Positions 49,743 through 57,403 of a stretch of 64,000 nucleotides of DNA are shown piece by piece. The notes below the pieces were generated by a model. The model made no database searches. It had not been told where the DNA came from and saw only the letters and a program-made list of their open reading frames with translations. This stretch comes from CAVUCH01 sp963739995 (GTDB lineage Bacteria > Acidobacteriota > Vicinamibacteria > Vicinamibacterales > JAENWD01): positions 28,248-92,247 of the forward strand of contig CAVUCH010000009.1 in assembly GCA_963739995.1 (NCBI GenBank), given 5' to 3'. Both the position numbers and the translations under genes were made by a program. The number at the start of each line of letters is the position of its first letter. Position 1 is the first letter of the stretch.

Positions 49743-51116
49743 ATGATCCAGCTGGACGCGGCCAGGCCGGTCCACTTCTGTGACGGCATGAGGCGGCGGG
49801 ATTTCCTGCACGCGGGTGGCCTGGGCCTGCTGGGGCTCTCGCTGTCGGACCTGTTCGCGCTGAAGGCGTCCGGCGCGGTCGACACCGAGACGGACGTCAA
49901 CTGCATCGTCCTCATGCTCGTCGGGGCTCCCAGCCAGCTGGACACGTGGGATATGAAGCCCAACGCGCCGCGCGAGGTCCGCGGGCCGTACACACCAATT
50001 CCCACCAACGTTCCCGGCATACAGATCAGCGAGATTTTTCCGCGCATGGCGAAGCTCGCGGACAAATACGCGCTGCTCCGGTCGGTGTACTACTCGGGCG
50101 TGGCGGTCCACGACGCCGGGCACCAGGTGATGCAGACGGGCCGGTTGTTTCAGCCGGGGCTCGATTATCCGAACGTGGGCTCGGTGCTCGGCTTCGTGAA
50201 GGGCGCCAAGGGAGACATTCCGCCACACGTGATGCTGCCGCGGCCAATCGGGAACACCGGCGGCAACATGCCCCACGGACAGACCGCCGGGTTCCTCGGC
50301 AAGAGCCACGATCCGTTCGTCCTCAACGCCGATCCGTCGGATCCCGCGTTCAAGGTGCCCGACCTCCTGTCGCCCGACTACATCACCGCCGTCCGTGCCG
50401 ACCAGCGTCGTAACCTGCGCGACCTGGTGGACGGTTCCGTCAAGCAGTTCGAATCGAGCCCGGATGCGCGGCTGTTGAACTCCTCGTTCGACCAGGCGTA
50501 CACGCTGATCTCTTCGAGCAAGGCGCGCGAGGCATTCGACCTCTCGAAGGAGCCGGAGCCGGTCAAGGATCGGTACGGTCGCAACCGGTTCGGCCTGAGC
50601 TGCCTGCTTGCGCGGCGCTTGATTGAAGCTGGCGTGCGTTTCGTGACGGTCAACATGTTCGAGACGGTGTTCAACGAGATCACGTGGGATATCCACGGCT
50701 CGGCGCCGTTCAGCCCGATCGAGGCGTACAAGAACCTGCTCGGACCGATGTACGACAACGCGTATGCGTCGCTGCTCGAGGACCTCGAGTCACGCGGCCT
50801 GCTCACGAGCACGATGGTCGTGTCGATGGGCGAGTTCGGGCGGACGCCGAAGATCAATCCGGCCGGCGGACGCGATCACTGGCCGCAGTGCTGGACCGTG
50901 GCGATGGCCGGCGGCGGCATCAAGGGCGGACAGGTCGTGGGTGCGTCCGACGAGATCGGCGCCTACCCCCGCGATCGCCCCATTCCCGCGGGTGCAGTTG
51001 CCGCCACCGTGATGCATGGCCTCGGCATCAAGCTCGACACCGATTTGCCGGGCCCGCAGGGGCGCCCGATCCGCGCCGCGGATCACGGCGTCGAGCCGAT
51101 CCGCGAACTGTTCTGA
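49743..51116 (+). CDS. DUF1501 domain-containing protein (sulfatase-like fold)
   Basis: A 457-aa protein of the DUF1501 family, distantly related to alkaline phosphatase/sulfatase folds. The N-terminus has a twin-arginine-like signal: MRRRDFLHAGGLGLLGLSLSD, pointing to export by the Tat route. Family stretches are CIVLMLVGAPSQLDTWDMKPNAP, LLRSVYYSGVAVHDAGHQVMQTGR, FGLSCLLARRLIEAGVRFVTVN, MVVSMGEFGRTPKINPAGGRDHWPQCW and the final GPQGRPI. Several Asp, His and Glu residues in these blocks may bind metal. GGAGG lies before ATG 49743. It heads a four-gene run with DUF1549/DUF1553, WD40-cytochrome and pre-peptidase-domain genes. Activity unknown. Confidence 0.93.
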   Translation: MIQLDAARPVHFCDGMRRRDFLHAGGLGLLGLSLSDLFALKASGAVDTETDVNCIVLMLVGAPSQLDTWDMKPNAPREVRGPYTPIPTNVPGIQISEIFPRMAKLADKYALLRSVYYSGVAVHDAGHQVMQTGRLFQPGLDYPNVGSVLGFVKGAKGDIPPHVMLPRPIGNTGGNMPHGQTAGFLGKSHDPFVLNADPSDPAFKVPDLLSPDYITAVRADQRRNLRDLVDGSVKQFESSPDARLLNSSFDQAYTLISSSKAREAFDLSKEPEPVKDRYGRNRFGLSCLLARRLIEAGVRFVTVNMFETVFNEITWDIHGSAPFSPIEAYKNLLGPMYDNAYASLLEDLESRGLLTSTMVVSMGEFGRTPKINPAGGRDHWPQCWTVAMAGGGIKGGQVVGASDEIGAYPRDRPIPAGAVAATVMHGLGIKLDTDLPGPQGRPIRAADHGVEPIRELF

Positions 51117-51205
51117 AGAGGCACGTGGGTCGGGCGGCTGCCGGGAGGGCGTTGGGCGCTCGGCGTTGGGCGGGCACACGCGACGCGCCACTAGTCAGAT
51201 GTGGT

Positions 51206-51225
51206 GCCGGGACTTCGGTCCCGGC
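51206..51225. repeat. Short palindrome with TTCG loop
   Basis: GCCGGGAC-TTCG-GTCCCGGC, a perfect 8-bp stem with TTCG loop in the 128-bp spacer between the DUF1501 and DUF1549 genes. Confidence 0.65.
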
Positions 51226-51244
51226 GAACCTCCGTGCACACAAC

Positions 51245-53488
51245 ATGCCCCTGAACAAGACGGTCGCCGCCATCGTCGCCGCCGCCCTGATCGGGATCGG
51301 GCTCTCCGCGTCGGCGCAGGTCGCGCGCGTCCCCGTGGCGGCGGTGACGCCGATCGCATCACACGCCGTGACGGCGGCATCGCCGGTCTCCTTCCGCAAG
51401 CACGTGATCCCGGTGCTCACGAAGATGGGGTGCAACTCCGGTGCGTGCCATGGCGCAGCCGCCGGGAAGAATGGCTTCGCGCTGACGCTGCGCGGGTACG
51501 ATCCCGACGCCGACTACGACACCATCACGCGCGCCGCCGCCGGGCGGCGCGTCAACAAGCTCGAGCCGGCCAAGAGCCTGCTGCTGCTCAAGCCGACGGA
51601 GGCCGTGCCGCACGTGGGCGGGAAGCGTTTCGAGGTCGGCTCACCCGAGTACACGGTGCTCTCGCGCTGGATTGCGTCCGGGATGACGGCGCCACGCGAC
51701 ACGGACGCGTCCCTGCTGGACATTGCGGTGACGCCCGCCTCCGAGACGCTGGGTGTCGGTGACACGCGGCAGCTGCGCGTCGAGGCGCGTTACTCCGACG
51801 GCACGCGAGAGGACGTGACGCGGTGGGCGCGGTACGGCTCGGCCGATCAGAGCGTGGCGCTGGTCGACGACACGGGGCAACTCACGATTCGCGGCCACGG
51901 TGAGACCGCCGTGTCGGTCGGCTTCCTGACGTCGGTTGCCCTCGCACGCGTGCGGTCCCCGTTCCCGAACGACATCCCGGCGTCCGTGTTCGACGGGGCC
52001 GCGCAGTACAACTCGTTCGATCGGCTGGTGCTCGCGAAGCTCCGCGAGCTGCGCATCCGGCCTTCGGGGCTGTGCTCCGATGCGGAGTTCATCCGCCGCG
52101 CCTACCTGGATGCGGCAGGGATCCTGCCCACCCGCATGGAGGTGGAGACGTTCCTCGCGGATCCCTCGCCGGACAAGCGCGCGCGGCTCGTGGATGCCTT
52201 GCTCGAACGGCCCGAGTATGTCGACTATTGGGCGTACAAATGGTCTGATCTGCTCCTCGTGTCCAGCCGGTCGCTCGGCCGCAGCAATGTGAAATCCTTC
52301 TACGACTGGATCCGTGCGTCTGTTGCGTCGAACGTGCCCTGGGACCGCTTCGTGCGCGAGCTCACGACTGCGTCAGGGCGCACCGACCAGGTGGGCGCGG
52401 CGAGCTACTTCCTCATCCACCGTAATCCGATCGAGATCGCCGAGAACTACACACAGGCGTTTCTGGGCCTCACGATGACGTGTGCGCGCTGCCACAACCA
52501 CCCGCTGGAGAAGTGGACGCAGCGGGACTACTACCAGTTCGCCAATTTGTTCGCGCGCGTTACGGTGAAGGATGACGACCGGGCATTCGCGACCAAGGGA
52601 GACACCGCGTTGGTGTATACCGCCGACACCGGGGAGATCCTGCATCCGCGTCTTGGCATCGCGCTTCCGCCCCGACCCCTCGATGGGGTGGCAATGAAGG
52701 CGGGTGCGCGGGAGGATCGCCGCGCCTATGTGGCCGCCTGGCTGACCTCGCCCGCCAACACCCAGTTTGCGCGGACGATCGTCAACCGGGTGTGGGGCAG
52801 TCTGCTCGGCCGCGGGCTCGTGCATCCCGTCGATGACCTGCGCGCCACCAACCCGGCCTCGAACGAGGAGTTGTTCGCCGCGCTGACGGCCGACTTCGTG
52901 GAGCACGGGTTCGACGTGAAACGCCTCATTCGCACCACCATGACCTCCGCCACCTACCAGCGGTCGGCCGACACCGACGAGACGAACGTGAAGGACGACC
53001 GCTACTACTCGCACCACCTGACCCGCCGTCTCCCCGCGGAAGTGATCCTCGACGCGTTCTCGCAGGTGACGGGCGTGCCGACGAAGTTCGAGGGCTATCC
53101 GGCGGGTACCCGTGCGTTGCAGCTGCCCGACACGAAGATCGACTCGTACTTCCTGACCGTCTTCGGGCGTCCCGAGCGGGTGCTCACGTCGGCAGCCGAG
53201 CGGCAGATGGATCCCACACTTCCACAGGCACTGCACGCCATCAACGGCGACACGCTGAACACGAAACTGATGGACCCGGATGGACGGATCTCCGTGATCG
53301 CCGGTGGCGGGCAATCGGGGGGCGAGGTCGCTGATGACATTTACTTTTCGGCGTTGAGCCGAAAGCCAAGCATGGAAGAGCGGAAGGCGCTGGCCGCGCG
53401 CATCGAGGCCGCGCCCGACCGTCGTCAGATCGTGGAGGACCTCGCATGGGCGGTGCTCACCTCCCGCGAGTTCCTGTTCACGCATTGA
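51245..53488 (+). CDS. DUF1549/DUF1553 domain protein with Ig-like domain
   Basis: A 747-aa secreted protein. After the signal peptide (AAIVAAALIGIGLSASA) comes a Cys-containing segment (KMGCNSGACHGAAAGKNGF; C-x4-C-H), a BIG2-like Ig domain (about 165-235: LDIAVTPASETLGVG ... LTIRGHGETAVSV), then DUF1549 (FDRLVLAKL, FIRRAYLDAAGILPT, YWAYKWSDLLLV, WDRFVRELTTASG, LTMTCARCHNHPLEKW with a C-x2-C-H heme-like motif) and DUF1553 (RTIVNRVWGSLLGRGLVHPVDDLRATNPAS ... RRLPAEVILDAFSQVTG, YFSALSRKPSMEERKAL). These domains recur together in Planctomycetes and Acidobacteria, but no biochemistry is established. A cytochrome role is inference from the motif. ATG 51245. Confidence 0.93.
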   Translation: MPLNKTVAAIVAAALIGIGLSASAQVARVPVAAVTPIASHAVTAASPVSFRKHVIPVLTKMGCNSGACHGAAAGKNGFALTLRGYDPDADYDTITRAAAGRRVNKLEPAKSLLLLKPTEAVPHVGGKRFEVGSPEYTVLSRWIASGMTAPRDTDASLLDIAVTPASETLGVGDTRQLRVEARYSDGTREDVTRWARYGSADQSVALVDDTGQLTIRGHGETAVSVGFLTSVALARVRSPFPNDIPASVFDGAAQYNSFDRLVLAKLRELRIRPSGLCSDAEFIRRAYLDAAGILPTRMEVETFLADPSPDKRARLVDALLERPEYVDYWAYKWSDLLLVSSRSLGRSNVKSFYDWIRASVASNVPWDRFVRELTTASGRTDQVGAASYFLIHRNPIEIAENYTQAFLGLTMTCARCHNHPLEKWTQRDYYQFANLFARVTVKDDDRAFATKGDTALVYTADTGEILHPRLGIALPPRPLDGVAMKAGAREDRRAYVAAWLTSPANTQFARTIVNRVWGSLLGRGLVHPVDDLRATNPASNEELFAALTADFVEHGFDVKRLIRTTMTSATYQRSADTDETNVKDDRYYSHHLTRRLPAEVILDAFSQVTGVPTKFEGYPAGTRALQLPDTKIDSYFLTVFGRPERVLTSAAERQMDPTLPQALHAINGDTLNTKLMDPDGRISVIAGGGQSGGEVADDIYFSALSRKPSMEERKALAARIEAAPDRRQIVEDLAWAVLTSREFLFTH

Positions 53489-53499
53489 TCCCCGAAGGC

Positions 53500-54987
53500 A
53501 TGTCTGGTGACGATGTGAATCGGACTCCTCGTGTCGTCGCAGCCCTGCTCGTGTGCGCGGCGCTGCTCGGCGGCGGCGGACTGTTCGCGCAGCAGCCTGC
53601 CCCCGCGCCCGACTATGCACGGGATGTTGTGCCCATCCTGGAGGCGAATTGCGTCCGGTGCCACAGTCCGGCGCAGCAGGAGGGTGGATTCCTGCTCGAC
53701 ACGTATGAAGACCTCGTGAAGGGTGGCGACAGCGGCGAAGCATTCACGCCGGGGAACGCGGACGCCAGCCGGCTCGTGGCGATGATCGAAGGCCGCGCCA
53801 AGAAGAAAATGCCCCCCAAGAGCGATTTGCGTCCGGACGAAATCGCGACGCTTCGCGTATGGATCGACGGCGGCGCGCCGTATTCGGAGATTCCGATTCC
53901 ATCGCTCGACGACAGGGTTCCCGCGACAGCACAGCAGGCCGGCTTGCTGCCGCAGGTGACCGCTCTGGCGTTTCGGCCCGACGGGGCCGAGCTCGCCATC
54001 GGCGGTTATCGTGAAGTGCGCCGCAGTCTCACCGCTGGAGGTGCCCAGGGAAAGGCCTTCTCCGGCCTGCACGACGTGGTGCGCGCCGTCAGGTACAGCC
54101 CTGATGGCACCTGGATGGCGGCAGCTGGTGGCGTACCGGGCTCGTTCGGTGAGATCGGGATCTTCGACACCGCGTCGGGCGTGCTCCGCCGCACGCTGCT
54201 CGGGCATCGCGACTACGTCTACCAGCTGGCGATCAGCGGCGACGGCAAGCGCCTGGCGAGCTGCAGCTACGACAAGAGCATCCGGGTGTGGGACGTCGAG
54301 ACCGGACGCGTCCTCAGCGCTCTCCGCGAACACACCGACGCTGTCTTTGCCGTGGCGTTCAGCCCCGACGACACGTGGATCGCGTCTGGCGCGGGCGATC
54401 GTTCCGTGAAGATCTGGGATGCACAGAAGGGCGTCCGGCTTTATACGCTCACCGACGCGACCGAGGCGGTGACCTCGCTCCAGTTCCGCCCGCGCGGGCC
54501 GTTGCTGCTCACCGCCGGCGGCAGCGACAAGACGATCCGCACGTGGGCGCTCGACGCAGCGGGGGGCAAGCAGGTGAAGTCCGTCATCGCGCACACGATG
54601 CCTGTTCTCGCCATTCGCTATTCGCCGGACGGCAAGCTCCTGGCCTCGGGGGCGGCGGACCGCACCGTGAAGATCTGGAACGCGGACACGTGGGCAGAGG
54701 TACGCACCCTGGAGCGACAGAGCGACTGGCCGCAGGCGCTGGAGTGGACGCCAGACGGCGGCAGATTGGCCGTCGGCCGCTATGACGGCACCGTGTCAAT
54801 CTACGAGGCTTCTACGGGGAAGCGGGTGGAGGATCCCATCCGGCCGGCGACGCCGACCGCGCGAGGCGCCGCGCGCAGCCCGGAAGTGACGCGTCCGGTG
54901 AGAACTCGTGTGGCTTCGGCACAATCGTTCTCGAGTCACACGCGATTGCGTCTCGGAGGTCTTTGTGTGGTTGGCGCACCGCGATAG
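53500..54987 (+). CDS. WD40-repeat protein with planctomycete-type cytochrome c domain
   Basis: A 495-aa secreted protein. A signal peptide (VVAALLVCAALLGGGGLFAQ) is followed by a small cytochrome-like domain with CVRCH (C-x2-C-H) and the MPPKSDLRPDEIATLRVWIDGGAP ending typical of planctomycete-type cytochrome C (Met as sixth ligand candidate). About seven WD40 blades follow from residue 145, for example YVYQLAISGDGKRLASCSYDKSIRVWD, VFAVAFSPDDTWIASGAGDRSVKIWD and AIRYSPDGKLLASGAADRTVKIWN. A tail of about 40 residues seems unstructured. Start: ATG 53500 or GTG 53515. It overlaps the next gene by 23 bases. An extracytoplasmic electron carrier fused to a protein-binding propeller is the plain reading. 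Confidence 0.9.
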   Translation: MSGDDVNRTPRVVAALLVCAALLGGGGLFAQQPAPAPDYARDVVPILEANCVRCHSPAQQEGGFLLDTYEDLVKGGDSGEAFTPGNADASRLVAMIEGRAKKKMPPKSDLRPDEIATLRVWIDGGAPYSEIPIPSLDDRVPATAQQAGLLPQVTALAFRPDGAELAIGGYREVRRSLTAGGAQGKAFSGLHDVVRAVRYSPDGTWMAAAGGVPGSFGEIGIFDTASGVLRRTLLGHRDYVYQLAISGDGKRLASCSYDKSIRVWDVETGRVLSALREHTDAVFAVAFSPDDTWIASGAGDRSVKIWDAQKGVRLYTLTDATEAVTSLQFRPRGPLLLTAGGSDKTIRTWALDAAGGKQVKSVIAHTMPVLAIRYSPDGKLLASGAADRTVKIWNADTWAEVRTLERQSDWPQALEWTPDGGRLAVGRYDGTVSIYEASTGKRVEDPIRPATPTARGAARSPEVTRPVRTRVASAQSFSSHTRLRLGGLCVVGAPR

Positions 54988-57364
54988 AACCCTTCCCGCT
55001 TCGGTTCTGCCGACTGCCGGCATTGCCCTTGCCGCCTTCCTCGGGGCTGGTGGTGCGGCAGGCGCACAGGTGCGGCCGCCGGTGATCGCCAACGCGGCCC
55101 CGTACGGGATCCAGCGCGGCACGACGACAACGATCACCGTGGACGGGACGAACCTCGGCAACGCGGACGAAGTGCTGTTCAGCGATCCGGGCCTCAGCGC
55201 GAGGATCCTCAGCTTCGCCGATTTCGGTCCCGACGTGCCGGTGCGTCGGCCGGAAGACACAGGTCCGCCCATCTCGGACCAGGCGCAGAAGACCGTCGTG
55301 ACACTTGAAGTGACAGCGACGCGCGAGGTGCCGCTGGGCCGGCAGGTGCTCCGGCTGCGCACGCCGCTTGGCACGTCCACGGCGATCGCACTCTGGGTCG
55401 GCGACCTGCCGGAGGCCCGCGAGCTGGAGCCGAACGATCGCACAGGCCAGGCTGACACCGTCGCTGCGCCGGCTACCGTGAATGGCGCGATCTTCACAGA
55501 CGGGGACGAGGACACCTTCCGCTTCACCGCCCGGGCAGGTCGCCAGGTGATCGTGCGCGCTCTGGCCGTAGGCCTCGGGTCTCGCCTTGATCCGTACCTG
55601 ACGCTGCTCGATACCGCCGGCGCTGTGCTGGCGAAGAACGATGATTTCGGTGAGACGCGGGAGCCGCTCATCGTCTTCACGCCCGCCACCGATGGCACGT
55701 TAATGGTGCGCGTGAGGGACTCGCTGAACACCGGCAGCCCACGCCACGTTTACCGGCTGACCGTTGGCGAGCTGCCGTACCTCACGAGCGTTTACCCGCT
55801 CGGCCGACGCAGGGGTTCGACGCGGCGCGTGCGCGTGAACGGCGCGAACCTGGGAACCGCCGCTCGCGGCGTCGTCGGAGTTTCATCGCCGGACTCGCCC
55901 GACCTCGCACCCATCGAGGTCGTCACACCGGCGGGTGAGCCGGTGAACCGCGTAGAGATCGCCCTGGGCCGCTACCCCGAATCCGAAGAGATTGAATCCG
56001 GACGCGACGCCTCCGCCGCGGCACAGCCGGTCACGCTCCCGGTCACCGTCAACGGGCGGCTTCACCACCGGGACGGGACATCGGACGAGGACTCGTTCCG
56101 GTTCACTGCCGCGCGGGGACAGCAGGTAGTCGTCTCGGTCGCGGCGAACCAGCTCGGATCGCCGCTGGACTCTGTCATCGACGTGCTCGACGCGAAAGGA
56201 CGGGAGGTACCCCGAGCCGTCCTTCGGCCCGTGTGGGAAACGTCGATCGATCTGCGAAATCAGAACTCGTCCTCGTCCGGCATGCGGCTGTTGGCCTGGT
56301 CGGCCCTGCACCGCGGCGACTGGGTGTACGTGGATCGCGAGCTGATCCGCGTGACCGAGCTGCCGAAGGGTCCGGACGAGGACGTGTCGTTCGCGAGCTT
56401 CCGCGGGCGCCGCGTGGCGTTCGAGGATACCAGCTCGGAAGCACACGCCCTGGGACGTCCCGTGTACAAGGTGGAGCTTCATCCACCCAGGGCGACGTTT
56501 TCACCGAACGGCCTGCCGCTGTTCACGCTCACGTATCGCAACGACGACGGCGGGCCGGTGTGGGGAAAGGACTCGCGGCTCACGTTCACCGCGCCCGCAG
56601 CGGGCGACTACATCGTGAGGGTGCGTGACGCGCGCGGGGAATCGGGCCCGCTCTACGCGTACCGGCTCACGCTCGCGAAGCCGCGTCCCGACTTCGACCT
56701 GTTCGTATCGCCGTCCAACCCCAACGTGCCGCGCGGTGGCCGGATTCCTGTCACGGTGACGGCATACCGCCGTGATGGATTCGACGGGACGATCGAGGTG
56801 GGCCTGGAGAGCTTGCCCTCCGGAGTGTCGGCCGAGAGCGGTGTCATCCTGCCAGGACACTCGAGCGTGGCGATCATCCTCGCGGCGAGCACCGATGCCG
56901 CGGCCGGTACGACTCCGCTGGTAGCGACGGGCCGTGCGGGGATCGGCGGCCAGCAGGTCGTGCGGCAGGCGCGTGCCGACGAAAGAGTCAGCGTGCTGTC
57001 CGTTGCGGCGCCGCCAGACGTGCGGGTGGTGTCGGTCGAACCCGCGATCATCGAGCTCGCGCCTGGCGGTCACGCGAAGGTGCGCGCGACGATCGCGCGG
57101 GAGAACGGCTTCAAGGGGCGAGTTCCGCTGTCTGTTCTCAACCTGCCGTTCCGGGTGACGGTACCGGACATCGGGCTGAATGGAATCCTCATCACGGAGG
57201 CGCAGGACAGCCGGGAGTTCGAGATCGTCGCCGATGAAAATGCGGCGGCCGCGGAGCAGACGCTGTTCGTCACGGCGCGGGTCGAGACCAACCAGGTGGC
57301 CTCGCCAGAGCAGGCGTCGATACCCATCCGACTGAGGATTACTGCGAGGCAGGGCACGCAGTAG
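54965..57364 (+). CDS. Large secreted protein with pre-peptidase C-terminal (PPC) domains
   Basis: A 799-aa extracytoplasmic beta-rich protein, last of the four-gene operon. A signal peptide (LPTAGIALAAFLGAGGAAGA) precedes an IPT/TIG-like domain (AAPYGIQRGTTTTITVDGTNLGNADEVLF). Two or three PPC-type domains follow, marked by EPNDRTGQADTV, GDEDTFRFTARAGRQVIVRA, LDPYLTLLDTAGAVLAKNDD, and again TSDEDSFRFTAARGQQVVVSV. The C-terminal half has tandem beta-sandwich domains with RIPVTVTAYRRDGFDG and KVRATIARENGFKG repeats. No catalytic domain is evident, so it may bind surfaces or partners. GTG 54965 follows GGAGGT by four bases; an earlier in-frame GTG (54908) would place 19 non-signal residues first. 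Confidence 0.88.
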   Translation: MWLAHRDRTLPASVLPTAGIALAAFLGAGGAAGAQVRPPVIANAAPYGIQRGTTTTITVDGTNLGNADEVLFSDPGLSARILSFADFGPDVPVRRPEDTGPPISDQAQKTVVTLEVTATREVPLGRQVLRLRTPLGTSTAIALWVGDLPEARELEPNDRTGQADTVAAPATVNGAIFTDGDEDTFRFTARAGRQVIVRALAVGLGSRLDPYLTLLDTAGAVLAKNDDFGETREPLIVFTPATDGTLMVRVRDSLNTGSPRHVYRLTVGELPYLTSVYPLGRRRGSTRRVRVNGANLGTAARGVVGVSSPDSPDLAPIEVVTPAGEPVNRVEIALGRYPESEEIESGRDASAAAQPVTLPVTVNGRLHHRDGTSDEDSFRFTAARGQQVVVSVAANQLGSPLDSVIDVLDAKGREVPRAVLRPVWETSIDLRNQNSSSSGMRLLAWSALHRGDWVYVDRELIRVTELPKGPDEDVSFASFRGRRVAFEDTSSEAHALGRPVYKVELHPPRATFSPNGLPLFTLTYRNDDGGPVWGKDSRLTFTAPAAGDYIVRVRDARGESGPLYAYRLTLAKPRPDFDLFVSPSNPNVPRGGRIPVTVTAYRRDGFDGTIEVGLESLPSGVSAESGVILPGHSSVAIILAASTDAAAGTTPLVATGRAGIGGQQVVRQARADERVSVLSVAAPPDVRVVSVEPAIIELAPGGHAKVRATIARENGFKGRVPLSVLNLPFRVTVPDIGLNGILITEAQDSREFEIVADENAAAAEQTLFVTARVETNQVASPEQASIPIRLRITARQGTQ

Positions 57365-57403
57365 GGCGCTGGCGCGGCTGGAACCCGCCCCACAGGTGTG
57401 AGG

